Assembly: GCA_003389215.1 (NCBI GenBank)
Contig: QQVP01000118.1
Span: 1-60,360, forward strand
Reading direction: 5' to 3'
DNA: 60,360 nt
Origin: Planctomycetota bacterium
GTDB taxonomy: Bacteria; Planctomycetota; Planctomycetia; Pirellulales; UBA7805
Made by a program: the position numbers and the translations under genes. The notes under the pieces are model-generated. The model had not been told where the DNA came from. It was given only the letters and a program-made list of their open reading frames with translations, and did no database searches. Below, one piece after another: positions 15,526-25,081 of this stretch (positions are counted from its first letter, which is position 1; the number at the start of each line of letters is the position of its first letter).

Positions 15526-17901
15526 ATGCTTCGATTTCTGCTCGCGAAGTTGGTCATGGTCACGCTGATGGGGGCGTGTAGTCTGGGGGCTTTGGTGGCC
15601 CGCGCTGACGACTCGGAGCCGAACGCGAGTCGGGACCAAGCAGACAAATCACACGATGCGGCGGAGCTCGCGTTCTTCGAGCGTCGCATTCGTCCGGTCT
15701 TGGTCGAGCGGTGTTACGAATGTCATTCGGCCGCGGCTCAGCAGGCCGGCAAACTGAAGGGCGAGCTGTTGCTCGACAGCCGCCCCGGTGTGCTTCAGGG
15801 GGGACCGAGTGGACCGGCCGTGGTCCCGGGCGATGTGGAAGCGAGTTTGCTGCTGTCGGCGATCCGTCACGAAGATCTCGAGATGCCGCCGGACGGGCGA
15901 CTCGACGCGGACGTGATCTCGGCGTTCGAGACATGGATCCGTCGCGGGGCGTTCGATCCACGTGCGGAGGCGGCAGGCGTGGTCCAGGTGGACGCACGCG
16001 CCCCCATCGATTTTGCGGAGGCGAGGAAGTTCTGGGCCTTCCAGCCGCCGCGGAAGAGCTCGCCGCCCCAGGTTGCCAATACGAGTTGGCCGCGGAGCGA
16101 CATCGACCGCTTTCTGCTCGCCCGGCTTGAAGCGGTCGGGTTGGAGCCGGTCGGCGATGCCGATCGTCATACGCTGCTGCGTCGCGTGACGTTCGACCTG
16201 ACCGGTCTGCCGCCGACTCCGGAAGCGATCGAGAGCTACCTGGCCGATCATTCGGACGAGGCCTGGTCGCGCGTTGTCGATCGCCTGTTGGCTTCGCCCG
16301 AGTTTGGCGAGCGCTGGGGGCGGCATTGGCTCGACGTGGCCCGCTACGCCGACTCGAACGGCGGCGGCGTCAATATCGCGTTCGACAACGCCTGGCGCTA
16401 TCGCGACTACGTGATCGCGGCGATCAACGCCGACAAGCCGTACGATCGATTCTTGAGAGAGCAGCTAGCCGGTGACTTGCTGCCGTATGATTCGCCACAA
16501 CAACAGGCGGAGCAGATTGTCGCCACGGGCTTTCTGATGGTCGGCAACAAGCCGCTGGGCAAATACGACAAAGAAGCGCTGGTGCTCGACGTCGCCGACG
16601 AGCAAATCGACCTTGTCGGCCGGGCGTTGATGGGGCTCACGCTGGGCTGTGCCCGGTGTCACGATCACATGTTCGACCCGGTGCCGATGGCCGATTACTA
16701 TGCCCTCGCCGGCATCTTCGCGAGCACGCATTCGGTGATCAAGAAGAAGGTGATCAGCGGGATTCCGCACGTGCGGTTGCCGCTCGATGAGCGCAACGCA
16801 TCGTGGTACGAGGCTCGCAAGGAGCAAATCGGCCAGGCCTTCGCCCAGGCGGCGGCCGACATCGAGCATCCGCACGACGAAGCGATTCGCATTCGCGGCC
16901 AGCTCGCTGCGCGGGGCCAGGTCGTGCCGCGCGGCTTCTTGCAGGTCGCCCGCTTTGCCGGCCAGCCGGATATTCCCAACGACGAGTCAGGACGGCGACA
17001 ACTGGCCGAGTGGCTCACCGATCCAGCCCATCCGTTGACGGCACGCGTGATGGTCAATCGCGTCTGGCATCATCTGTTCGGTCGTGGACTGGTAGCGACG
17101 GTCGACAACTTCGGTGCCCGTGGCCAGCGACCTTCGCACCCGCGGCTGCTCGACCACCTGGCGATCGAGTTTCGTGAGGACAACTGGAGCCTGAAGCGAC
17201 TGATCCGACGTCTGGTGCATACGCGGGCCTATCGGCTCGCCAGCACGGGCGAGGCGGAGTTGCTGACCCGCGGCCGGGCACTCGATCCGGACAACGCGTT
17301 GTTGTGGCGTGCCCGCGGTCGCCGGCTCGATGTCGAAGCGATGCGTGACTCGATCCTGGCGATCAGTGATCGACTCGACCGCACGCGTGGCGGACCTACC
17401 TTGACGTTTTCCGGCCGCTACGAGTTCTCCAACAGTACGCGGCGACTGAAGGTGCCCGATCCGTCGCGGCGGCGAGGCGTCTACCTGCCGATCGTGCGCG
17501 ATCACCTCGACATGGTTCCTTCGCTCGATATTCTCGAAGTGTTCGACTTCGCCAATCCGTCGTTCGTTACGGGGCGTCGCAACGCCACGATCGTGCCGAC
17601 ACAGGCGCTCTATCTGATGAACAGCGAGTTCGTCACGGAACAGGCGGAGCACGCCGCCCGGCGTCTGCTGCGTGCGACCAGCGGCCAGAGTGACCGCGAG
17701 CGCGTTGCCCGGTTCTTTCTTACGGCCCTCACTCGTCCCCCCAGCGCCACGGAAGTCGACGGGGCTCTTGAACTTCTACAGGACGTTCGCGCCGCCGCAG
17801 ACGTTTCCGAAGCCGAAGCGGGGGAAGGGCCCGACCTGGCGGCCTGGACCGTGCTTTGCCAAACGATCTTTGCTTCCAGCGAGTTCGTCTTCTTGAACTA
17901 G
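15526..17901 (+). CDS. PSCyt1/DUF1549/DUF1553 cytochrome-like secreted protein
   Basis: A 791-residue exported protein (signal peptide at the ATG 15526, ending VARA). Order: planctomycete cytochrome C domain (PSCyt1) with CYECH heme-binding motif near residue 64 and EMPPDGRL supplying a possible axial Met; DUF1549 (PSCyt2: DRFLLARLEAVGLEP, LTGLPPT, WGRHWLDVARYADS) with a second CxxCH (CARCHDHMFDPV); DUF1553 (PSD1: RVMVNRVWHHLFGRG, RPSHPRLLDHLA). It is shorter than many family members, which have a longer central region. The stop is three bases before the DUF1501 gene, a pairing typical of planctomycetes and thought to serve in degrading complex substrates; the reaction is not established. Confidence 0.9.
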   Translation: MLRFLLAKLVMVTLMGACSLGALVARADDSEPNASRDQADKSHDAAELAFFERRIRPVLVERCYECHSAAAQQAGKLKGELLLDSRPGVLQGGPSGPAVVPGDVEASLLLSAIRHEDLEMPPDGRLDADVISAFETWIRRGAFDPRAEAAGVVQVDARAPIDFAEARKFWAFQPPRKSSPPQVANTSWPRSDIDRFLLARLEAVGLEPVGDADRHTLLRRVTFDLTGLPPTPEAIESYLADHSDEAWSRVVDRLLASPEFGERWGRHWLDVARYADSNGGGVNIAFDNAWRYRDYVIAAINADKPYDRFLREQLAGDLLPYDSPQQQAEQIVATGFLMVGNKPLGKYDKEALVLDVADEQIDLVGRALMGLTLGCARCHDHMFDPVPMADYYALAGIFASTHSVIKKKVISGIPHVRLPLDERNASWYEARKEQIGQAFAQAAADIEHPHDEAIRIRGQLAARGQVVPRGFLQVARFAGQPDIPNDESGRRQLAEWLTDPAHPLTARVMVNRVWHHLFGRGLVATVDNFGARGQRPSHPRLLDHLAIEFREDNWSLKRLIRRLVHTRAYRLASTGEAELLTRGRALDPDNALLWRARGRRLDVEAMRDSILAISDRLDRTRGGPTLTFSGRYEFSNSTRRLKVPDPSRRRGVYLPIVRDHLDMVPSLDILEVFDFANPSFVTGRRNATIVPTQALYLMNSEFVTEQAEHAARRLLRATSGQSDRERVARFFLTALTRPPSATEVDGALELLQDVRAAADVSEAEAGEGPDLAAWTVLCQTIFASSEFVFLN

Positions 17902-17904
17902 TGG

Positions 17905-19374
17905 ATGGCCAGCTCCGCGATGACATTGCCGCTGACTCGACGACAACTGCTGCAAACCTCGGCCTGTGGATTCGGGTCGCTGGCCCTGGCGGGTCTGTGC
18001 GCCCGGGAAGCGGCCGCCGAGGGTTCATCCGCAGCGAAGGCCACGTCGCAGCCGCTCGACCCGCGATCCCCCCATTTCGCTCCCCGAGCCAAGCGGGTCA
18101 TCTTCCTGTTCATGATGGGGGGGCCCAGCCACGTCGATACGTTCGACTTCAAGCCGGAGCTGCAGAAGCGTGACGGACAGGACATGCCGGGGGGCGTGCC
18201 CGAGGCGCAGAAGTCGGCCGGCCGCCAGTTGCGAAAGTTGATGGCCTCGCCGTTCCGCTGGCAACAGCACGGCCAGAGCGGACTTTGGGCCAGCGAGTTG
18301 TTCCCACACGTGGCCGAGCACATGGACGACCTGTGCGTGATCAATTCGATGCACACCGAGGGGTTCGATCATGCCAATGCCACGCTCAAGCTCCACACGG
18401 GCGCGGTAAGCCTGACCCGACCTTCGCTGGGCTCCTGGGTCGTCTACGGACTGGGGAGCCACAACGACTCGCTGCCGGGCTTCATCACGATCTGTCCCGA
18501 TCGGGGTCGTGGCACGCGAAACCACTCGAACGCCTTCTTGCCATCGGTCTATCAAGGGTTGGCCATCGGCCACGATGGCGTGCCCGCCCGCGAGGCGACG
18601 ATTCGCCACCTGGCCAACGCGCGACTCTCGCCGACGGTGCAGCGGCGACAGCTCGAGTATCTGCGTCAGCTCAATCGCGAACATCGTGCTCGCACGGCCG
18701 ACGACGATCAGCTCGACGGCCTGATCCGCTCGTACGAGCTGGCTTTTCGTATGCAGCGAGAAGCGCCGCGGCATCTCGACCTATCGGACGAAACCCCGCA
18801 CACGCTGGCGATGTACGGCATCGATGAGCGGCCGACCGACGACTTTGGGCGGCAGTGCCTGATGGCCCGTCGCTTTGCCGAGGCAGGCGTCCGGTTCATT
18901 CAGGTCACCCATACGATTCGGCGGCACTTTCCGGGCGTGGCCAACTGGGATCAGCATAACGACCTGGTCCGCGATTTGCCGCGGAACTGCCGCGCGGTCG
19001 ATCGGCCGATCGCCGCCCTGTTGGCGGATTTGAAACAACGCGGCATGCTCGACGACACGCTCGTGATCTGGGGAGGCGAGTTCGGTCGTACGCCGGTCGC
19101 CGAACATCGCAGCAAGGCGGTGGGGCGCGATCACAATCCGCTGGGCTACACGATGTGGCTGGCCGGCGGCGGCGTGCGTGCCGGCCATGTCCACGGGGCG
19201 ACCGACGCGTTCGGCTATCGAGCGACGGAAGATCGCGTCTACATGCACGATCTTCACGCCACCGTGTTGCACTTGTTGGGCCTCGACCACGAACGGCTGA
19301 CGTATCGCTACGCTGGCCGCGACTTCCGCTTGACCGATGTCTACGGCCGGGTGGTCAAGGGCATTCTCGCCTGA
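17905..19374 (+). CDS. DUF1501 domain protein (sulfatase-like), Tat-exported
   Basis: A 489-residue protein with a twin-arginine type leader (LTRRQLLQTSACGFGSLALA). The DUF1501 signature follows (RVIFLFMMGGPSHVDTFDFKP, WGGEFGRTP, GRDHNPLGYTMWLAGGGV, ATVLHLLGLDHERLTYRYAG). The fold belongs to the alkaline-phosphatase/sulfatase superfamily, but the family's activity is not known. It starts three bases after the PSCyt1/PSD1 gene and is certainly co-transcribed with it. Start chosen for the leader; an internal ATG five codons in is equally compatible with the Tat motif. Confidence 0.9.
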   Translation: MASSAMTLPLTRRQLLQTSACGFGSLALAGLCAREAAAEGSSAAKATSQPLDPRSPHFAPRAKRVIFLFMMGGPSHVDTFDFKPELQKRDGQDMPGGVPEAQKSAGRQLRKLMASPFRWQQHGQSGLWASELFPHVAEHMDDLCVINSMHTEGFDHANATLKLHTGAVSLTRPSLGSWVVYGLGSHNDSLPGFITICPDRGRGTRNHSNAFLPSVYQGLAIGHDGVPAREATIRHLANARLSPTVQRRQLEYLRQLNREHRARTADDDQLDGLIRSYELAFRMQREAPRHLDLSDETPHTLAMYGIDERPTDDFGRQCLMARRFAEAGVRFIQVTHTIRRHFPGVANWDQHNDLVRDLPRNCRAVDRPIAALLADLKQRGMLDDTLVIWGGEFGRTPVAEHRSKAVGRDHNPLGYTMWLAGGGVRAGHVHGATDAFGYRATEDRVYMHDLHATVLHLLGLDHERLTYRYAGRDFRLTDVYGRVVKGILA

Positions 19375-19571
19375 CGCGGCAGGCGTTTGCGAAGCGGTCG
19401 CGGTGCCGCCGGCATCGATGCGCCGGGTCAGATTGAACCCAAACGGCCGTTCCATTAGGCTTGTCGATTCGATTTTCTCCAGGTGTGCCGGCGGGTCCTG
19501 CGAGGATTGCCCACCATGATACCGATGCCGAGTCTTGCCGCCGCGTGTCGCCAGCCTCTTCGTATTTGCGT

Positions 19572-20861
19572 ATGTCCTCCGAATCCGCCCCTCACGACCG
19601 ACTGTACGACCGCGACTTTGCGTTGGCGATGGCCAGCCAGATGTGTTTCGTCATTGCCAACACGCTGTTGGCCCATTATGCCCGCTGGATCGAGTTTCTC
19701 GGCGGCAGCGTTCGGGACGTCGGCTTTGTAATGGGTTGCGGAGCCATCTTCGGGCTGATTTTACGGCCCTGGATGGGCCAGTGGATCAATCGGCTCGGCC
19801 CGCAGACGATGTGGTTGATCGGCTACGCCGTGTTCGCGGTTGGTTGCATCGGCAACTTGCTGCTCTACGATCTGGGGCCTGGCATCTACCTGCTGCGCTC
19901 CTGCCTGGTGCTCGGGGCAGCCATCGTCTTCACCAGCAGCCTGACCTACATCACGCACACCGCGCCGGTTCACCGGCAAGCGGAAGCGATCGGCATCCTC
20001 GGTTCCGGCGGGTTCATCGGAATGTTGCTGGGGCCGGTCCTGGGCGATGTGATTCTCGCCGCCAGCGAGCGGGTACGGGGCGATTTCGTGTTGCTCTTCG
20101 TGGCCGCCAGCCTGGGCAGCCTGGTCCCGGCGGCATTGGTCCTCTGCATGCGGAAGACGAACGTGCGGCACCGCGGGGCCCCGGTGACGTTGGCCGATTT
20201 CTTTCGCACCACCGCGAGACACTGGCCCGGTACGATCATCCTGGTCAACCTGGCCTTTGGGGCCTGCATGACCGCGCCCTTCGTGTTCTTGTCGAGCTAC
20301 GTCGACCAGGAGCAGTTGAGAATCACGGGCGTGTCGGTCATCGGCCTGTTTTTTTGGTGCTATGCCGGTTGGGGTTTGGTGATTCGGATCGGGCTGCGAC
20401 GCTTGCCGCAGCGTCGCGGCCGTCGCAAAGTGCTCTTGGCGGGACTCGTCTTCATGGGCGCAGGAATGTTCGCCTACGCGTTGGTCGATGCGGCCCATCC
20501 CTGGCGCATCGTCGTGCCTTCGCTGATCTGTGGCACGGGTCACGCGCTGATCTTTCACACCATGATGTCGCTGGCCGTGGAGACATTTCCCAGTCCGGTG
20601 CGCGGCACCGGTTCCGCTTTGGCCCTGATGATGCTCGACATGGGGACGATCGTGGGGGCACCCCTGTTCGGTCAGATTGCCGAGACGGCAGGCTACGCGG
20701 CGATGTTCGCCACGATCGGCTCGATCACGTTGTTCTCTGCATTGGCCTACACCCTGGCCAGCATCCCTGTTTGGCAGCGGCGAAGCGCCGAGCGAAAAAA
20801 GACCGAATTGAGAGATTCAGTAATTCCGGCGCCGCTGGCGACCGAGGAATCGGTCGCGTAG
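19572..20861 (+). CDS. Major facilitator superfamily transporter
   Basis: A 429-residue protein with about 12 transmembrane helices in two halves. It has MFS-like loop features (FGLILRPWMGQWINRLGPQT after helix 2; RRLPQRRGRRKVLLAGL between the later helices). The C-terminal half contains PSLICGTGHALIFHTMMS and SPVRGTGSALALMMLDMG, seen in drug or sugar efflux type members. The start at 19572 (MSSESAPHDRLYDRDFALA) places a short hydrophilic tail before helix 1; the open frame extends 37 codons further upstream. Substrate unknown. Confidence 0.8.
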   Translation: MSSESAPHDRLYDRDFALAMASQMCFVIANTLLAHYARWIEFLGGSVRDVGFVMGCGAIFGLILRPWMGQWINRLGPQTMWLIGYAVFAVGCIGNLLLYDLGPGIYLLRSCLVLGAAIVFTSSLTYITHTAPVHRQAEAIGILGSGGFIGMLLGPVLGDVILAASERVRGDFVLLFVAASLGSLVPAALVLCMRKTNVRHRGAPVTLADFFRTTARHWPGTIILVNLAFGACMTAPFVFLSSYVDQEQLRITGVSVIGLFFWCYAGWGLVIRIGLRRLPQRRGRRKVLLAGLVFMGAGMFAYALVDAAHPWRIVVPSLICGTGHALIFHTMMSLAVETFPSPVRGTGSALALMMLDMGTIVGAPLFGQIAETAGYAAMFATIGSITLFSALAYTLASIPVWQRRSAERKKTELRDSVIPAPLATEESVA

Positions 20862-21068
20862 TGCGCCACTGCCCACTTGCCCGCCCTTGGGTGCGTGAGT
20901 CTTGACGAGCACTGCAGTTAGGCGTTGGCGTGGGGGGGGATCCTCGGGGCGACGGACGAGGTCCGCGCGATGGCGACTCGAGACGCCGGCTGGCCGTCGC
21001 TGGCTCGAAGGCCGCCTGGCCGCTGGTCGGCCTGGTTCATTGGCTGCGCAGGGGTCAATAGACGCGCT

Positions 21069-21566
21069 CTAAGTTCCCGCGACTGAGCCTCTTTTTAAGA
21101 ATAGTAGACAACCGGCTGCGACCAGTGAACAGATTGCCCATCCGGCCGCGAGCGGAGTGGCCATGACAATTCCGCTCCGTTTCGACTCGGCGATTCGCAA
21201 TTGCAACTGTTTGTCCGGTAGCAACGTCCCGTTGCTTGAATTAGCGATCGATTCACGGAGAAACGCGATTCGCTCGTCCGTCATCTTCAGCGATTGGCGT
21301 GCTTCCATCGTTATCAAAACTGCTCCCAGGAGCGACGCCAGGACGAGGATCGCGCTTGCAGTACGGCGGTGAAGCCAATTCGCGCGAGCAGAAGCAGCAG
21401 GCTGCCGAAGACCAGCAAAGAAACGCCATCCGAAAACCACCCCAGCGATCGCGCAGAAAGGTGCAAGGACTGTGGCGAAGGGCGTTAGCTCTCCAGCCGC
21501 AAGTCCAATCAACATGAAGAAGACAGCTAGAGAAGCGACGACCGAAAACAATACTGCGACAATCAT
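21069..21566 (-). CDS. Small membrane protein, unknown
   Basis: A 165-residue protein with about four transmembrane segments (near residues 2-22, 28-48, 67-86 and 136-156) and a hydrophilic loop between the third and fourth that may form a short helix (MTDERIAFLRESIANSS). No family is recognised. GC content is lower than in most neighbours. The ATG at 21566 with GAGAG upstream is preferred; the frame stays open to a TTG at 21617, adding 17 polar residues. It lies alone, next to a transposase remnant, so it may be part of an acquired patch. Confidence 0.6.
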   Translation of the reverse strand: MIVAVLFSVVASLAVFFMLIGLAAGELTPFATVLAPFCAIAGVVFGWRFFAGLRQPAASARANWLHRRTASAILVLASLLGAVLITMEARQSLKMTDERIAFLRESIANSSNGTLLPDKQLQLRIAESKRSGIVMATPLAAGWAICSLVAAGCLLFLKRGSVAGT

Positions 21567-21704
21567 GCCAATCTCTCGTGATTGACTGCTAACTGATCCG
21601 GATAGAGATATAACCAAGAGTTGTGGACGGGAGGTTGAAAGAGGCGGCGTGCTTTGGGTGAAATTGTTTTACTCACTCAATGCCAACCCAAGGAGTACGC
21701 CACC

Positions 21705-21974
21705 ATGCAAAAAGCTACCACGACGACGGTTCATTTTCCATCCACCGAAGCGAAGCACGTGCTGACCGAGATCCTGCGAGAAGGAGCCCAGACGTTGTTG
21801 GTGGAGGCCATCGAGGTGGAGGCTGCCGAGTGGATCGACGCACATGCCCCCCTGAAGGCCGTCGCCGAGGACATCTTGGCGGCGGACGCCAGTCCGCTAA
21901 ACTGGAGACGCTTGCGACGATGGGATGGTCCTACGAGAGGGAACAGTCAACCACGGGAAGGTCGACATGGATGA
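21705..21974 (+). pseudogene. IS256/mutator-type transposase N-terminal remnant
   Basis: The 89-residue frame begins, after a good AGGAG, with a segment typical of the start of IS256-family transposases (VLTEILREGAQTLLVEAIEV, then EAAEWIDAHA). After about 50 residues the similarity ends, and the rest runs into the dehydrogenase gene's leader. The DDE catalytic region is absent, and no terminal inverted repeats were recognised. It is best read as a decayed insertion sequence end, possibly still translated. Confidence 0.5.
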
Positions 21975-23109
21975 TCGACAGCGACTGGAGGCGTTTCTTG
22001 CCCGGGCTGAGGCCGCCGGGGGTCTCGATGAGCGTCGCTATCAGTCTCTGCTGGCCGAGCTAGAGCGGCCCGACGTGCCGACCGGCTACGACGAGCAAGG
22101 GCGACTGCGGATCGCCATGTTCGACGCCAAGTCGTACGACGTCGAGTCGTTCGCGCAGGCAAATGAGAACCGCTTCGCCATCCACCCGCTCGACACCTCG
22201 CTCAACGCCGATACGGCCAAGGCCGCCGCCGGCTGCACCGTCGTTTGCATCTTCGTGAACGACCGTTGCGATCGCGAAGTGGTGAGAGTCTTGGCCGGGC
22301 TGGGCATCGAGTTGATTGCACTCCGTTGCGCCGGCTTTAACAACGTCGATCTGGCCGCCTGTGCGGAGTTCGGCATTAGCGTCGTGCGCGTCCCGGCCTA
22401 CTCTCCCTACGCGGTGGCCGAGCACACGGTGGCGTTGATGTTGATGCTCAACCGCCGCCTGCACCAGGCCTATCTTCGCAATCGGGCCGGCTACTTCGTG
22501 CTCGAGGGACTCACCGGATTCGATATGCGCGGCAAGACGGTCGGCGTGGTCGGGACCGGCCAGATTGGACGCTGCGTCGTCGACATTCTATGCGGCTTTG
22601 GCTGCGAGGTGCTGGCCTTCGACAAGTTCGAGAACGCCGAAATCGCGGCTCACGAGCACGTGCGCTACGTTCCGCTCGAAGAACTATTCGCGTCCTCCGA
22701 CATCATCACGCTCCACCTGCCGCTCTTCCCCGAGACGCATTACCTGATCAATGCCCAGGCCATCGACCGGATGCGAGACGGAGTGATGGTCATCAACACC
22801 AGCCGCGGTGGTCTCATCGATACCCAGGCCCTGATTGCCGGACTGAAACGCGGCAAGATCGGTTTTGCCGGGCTCGACGTCTATGAAGAAGAGGCGGGCA
22901 TTTTCTTTCAGGATCTGTCGAACAAGGTCCTTACGGATGACGTGTTGGCTCGCCTGATGACGTTCAACAATGTGGTCGTAACGTCGCACCAGGCTTTCCT
23001 GACCCGCGAAGCGCTCGCGAATATCGCCCGTACAACGCTGGACAACGTTGCCGAGTTTGCGGCCGGCAAGCGAGGCGCGGAGCTGTCGCACGCCGTCTTG
23101 GAGAACTGA
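21967..23109 (+). CDS. D-2-hydroxyacid dehydrogenase (D-lactate dehydrogenase type)
   Basis: A 380-residue cytosolic NAD-dependent enzyme of the LdhA-like D-isomer group. It carries the Rossmann glycine motif GVVGTGQIGR and the catalytic Arg (INTSRGGLIDTQAL), Glu (GLDVYEEE) and His (VTSHQAFLTREAL). The stretch YSPYAVAEHTVALMLML is characteristic. About 40 extra N-terminal residues (MDDRQRLEAFLARAEAAGG) precede the usual start of the family; they form a likely helical extension. The ATG at 21967 follows GGAAGG. Next to pyruvate kinase, it probably reduces pyruvate to D-lactate to recycle NADH. Confidence 0.85.
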   Translation: MDDRQRLEAFLARAEAAGGLDERRYQSLLAELERPDVPTGYDEQGRLRIAMFDAKSYDVESFAQANENRFAIHPLDTSLNADTAKAAAGCTVVCIFVNDRCDREVVRVLAGLGIELIALRCAGFNNVDLAACAEFGISVVRVPAYSPYAVAEHTVALMLMLNRRLHQAYLRNRAGYFVLEGLTGFDMRGKTVGVVGTGQIGRCVVDILCGFGCEVLAFDKFENAEIAAHEHVRYVPLEELFASSDIITLHLPLFPETHYLINAQAIDRMRDGVMVINTSRGGLIDTQALIAGLKRGKIGFAGLDVYEEEAGIFFQDLSNKVLTDDVLARLMTFNNVVVTSHQAFLTREALANIARTTLDNVAEFAAGKRGAELSHAVLEN

Positions 23110-23228
23110 ACCATCCATCACCAAGTTACGCCGCTCGACGCACCTTGGGGAGTTGGGCGGAGAACGAACCCGTCCTCGAAGTTGTCCTCCCCGCACCCAG
23201 TCTTCTCATGCCCGTCGAGCCTACGCCC

Positions 23229-24680
23229 ATGTCGCTGCCCCATGCTGTCCTGCCTGGCTCGTTCACCAAACAGATCGCCACCGTCGGTCCGGCCTGCAAG
23301 CGACCGGAAACGTTGCTCGAGATGATCCGCCAGGGCGTGGACGTCTTTCGCCTGAATATGGCCCACGGCACGATTGCCAGCCACGAAGCAACCCTGGCCG
23401 ACATCCATCGAGCGAGTGACGAAGCGGGCCGGCCGGTGGGGGTGTTGGTTGATCTGTCCGGACCGAAGATCCGACTCGGCACGCTGCTCGACGACCCGAC
23501 GCCCTGCCGCCATGGCGAATCGTTCGAGTTCGTGCCTGGCGATACGGCCCAGCGGCCCGACCAGCTCGTGACCAACTACGCACCGCTGGTCGAGGAACTC
23601 TCCGTGGGCGACCGTGTCATGTTGGCCGACGGCACGGTGAGCATGGTGGTGCTGGACAAGTCTGGTGGTTCCGTTCGCTGTCGCGTCGAGGACGAGGGAT
23701 CGATTCGTAGTCGCCAGGGAATCAATTTGCCCGGCGTCCAGCTAAGCGTGCCGTCGATCACCGACGCGGACGAAGAGCACGCGATCTGGGCTGCCCAGAG
23801 CGGCGTCGATTTTGTGGGTCTGAGTTTCGTCCGCGGCACGCAGGAACTTCGCGAGCTAAAGAACCTGCTTCGAGGACACGGCTCGTCCGCCATGGTGATC
23901 GCCAAGATCGAGAAAAAGGAAGCTCTCGAACGACTCGAGGACATCGTGCGGGCGGCCGACGCGGTGATGGTGGCCCGCGGCGATTTGGGCGTGGAGATCG
24001 ACGTGGCCGAGATTGCCGTCGTGCAGAAGCAGATCATCGAGACGTGTCAGCAGCTCGGCCGACCGGTGATTGTCGCTACCCAGATGCTCGACAGCATGCA
24101 TCATTCGCAGCGACCCACCCGGGCCGAGGCGACCGACGTGGCCAATGCCATTCTGGACGGGGCCGATGCGTGCATGCTTTCGGGCGAGACGGCCATCGGC
24201 GACTATCCGCTCGACGCGGTGAAGATGATGAACCGAATCATGGTCGCTACCGAGCGCATGTCTCATCGTCATCTGCCGGCCGCCCCGCAGTTGGCCACGT
24301 CGCACGGGGTTCATCCGATCACGTCTGCGGTCGTCTACGGGGCGGCCCAGATCGCCGATCAGCTCTCGTCGAACTTGATCGTCATTGCGACCCGAAGTGG
24401 GGCGACGGCGCTGGTAAAGGCCAAACAGCGCGACTTCATCCCGACGGTCGGCGTCAGTTCATCGCCCGAAGCGTTGCGACGCATGTGTCTGTTCTGGGGC
24501 ACCTACCCATTGGCTGGTGCGCCGCTCGACGACCCGCCGGCGCTACGTCGGTTTGTCAGCGAGTGGGGCCTGCGTAACGGTCTGTTGACCCAGGGCGATA
24601 CAGTCGTTTCCATCACGGGCACGGGCATCGTCCACAGGGCGCACAACTCCGTCGTGGTCTACGAGGTCGAAGCGAGGTAG
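23229..24680 (+). CDS. pyk: Pyruvate kinase
   Basis: A 483-residue enzyme, the usual length. Motifs: KQIATVGPAC near the N-terminus, FRLNMAHG, DLSGPKIRLG, the signature VIAKIEKKEALERLEDI, VARGDLGVEI, TQMLDSM, and PTRAEATDVANAILDG followed by CMLSGETAIGDYPLDAV. The C-terminal allosteric domain is present (ATRSGATALVKAKQRDFIP). It converts PEP and ADP to pyruvate and ATP, the last step of glycolysis. It follows the D-2-hydroxyacid dehydrogenase gene by 119 bases, so the two may form a pyruvate-to-lactate unit. Several in-frame upstream starts exist; MSLPH at 23229 fits the family best. Confidence 0.9.
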   Translation: MSLPHAVLPGSFTKQIATVGPACKRPETLLEMIRQGVDVFRLNMAHGTIASHEATLADIHRASDEAGRPVGVLVDLSGPKIRLGTLLDDPTPCRHGESFEFVPGDTAQRPDQLVTNYAPLVEELSVGDRVMLADGTVSMVVLDKSGGSVRCRVEDEGSIRSRQGINLPGVQLSVPSITDADEEHAIWAAQSGVDFVGLSFVRGTQELRELKNLLRGHGSSAMVIAKIEKKEALERLEDIVRAADAVMVARGDLGVEIDVAEIAVVQKQIIETCQQLGRPVIVATQMLDSMHHSQRPTRAEATDVANAILDGADACMLSGETAIGDYPLDAVKMMNRIMVATERMSHRHLPAAPQLATSHGVHPITSAVVYGAAQIADQLSSNLIVIATRSGATALVKAKQRDFIPTVGVSSSPEALRRMCLFWGTYPLAGAPLDDPPALRRFVSEWGLRNGLLTQGDTVVSITGTGIVHRAHNSVVVYEVEAR

Positions 24681-24715
24681 AACGCCGGCGGCCTGCGGCC
24701 GACTTGGAACTTCGT

Positions 24716-24750
24716 CGGCGGGCACCCTTGAAACGGCGGGCACCCTTGAA
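24716..24750. repeat. Short tandem repeat, two 17-base copies
   Basis: CGGCGGGCACCCTTGAA occurs at 24716-24732 and 24734-24750, a direct tandem repeat with an 18-base period in the gap between pyruvate kinase and tRNA-His. No function is evident. Confidence 0.6.
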
Positions 24751-24839
24751 GCGATTGGCCCCCGGGGATCGACGAGCGCCCTGGGAAGTGGTGGCGAGAG
24801 ACGACCAGAGCAAGGCGAAGAAAAGGACGGGACGGTCGG

Positions 24840-24863
24840 GGCTCGCCTTGCCCAGGGCGAGCC
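24840..24863 (-). terminator. Hairpin downstream of tRNA-His
   Basis: GGCTCGCC (24840-24847) pairs with GGCGAGCC (24856-24863). On the minus strand it follows the tRNA 3' end by about 20 bases, but the T-rich stretch after it starts only ~15 bases later. A possible terminator or processing hairpin. Confidence 0.3.
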
Positions 24864-24882
24864 GAAACGGAGAAGCCTTTAG

Positions 24883-24957
24883 GGTGGCTGAGGGGATTCG
24901 AACCCCCGACCCCTGGAACCACAATCCAGTGCTCTAACCAACTGAGCTACAGCCACC
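24883..24957 (-). tRNA. tRNA-His (anticodon GTG)
   Basis: A full cloverleaf on the minus strand: acceptor GTGGCTG/CAGCCAC, TA at positions 8-9, D-arm GCTC...GAGC, anticodon stem CTGGA with loop TTGTGGT (anticodon GTG), and T-arm GGGGG-TTCGAAT-CCCCT. The extra G at position -1 (24957) opposite C73 (24883) is encoded, the identity element of histidine tRNA. CCA is not encoded. Confidence 0.97.
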
Positions 24958-25009
24958 GTATACCGCCAACTCGGCCCGCCACGAAATTGTCGAGCGACGT
25001 AATCCGTCA

Positions 25010-25038
25010 ACTATAGTGCTCGTCGGAAAGAGGGTCAA
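25010..25038 (-). promoter_or_regulatory. Promoter of tRNA-His
   Basis: On the minus strand TTGACC (25033-25038), a 17-base spacer and TATAGT (25010-25015) precede the tRNA by about 50 bases: a near-consensus sigma-70 promoter, located after the end of the DUF1570 gene. Confidence 0.65.
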
Positions 25039-25081
25039 CGCCGCGAAAAGCTCGTCGATTCGCGTCGATTCGCCGACGCGC

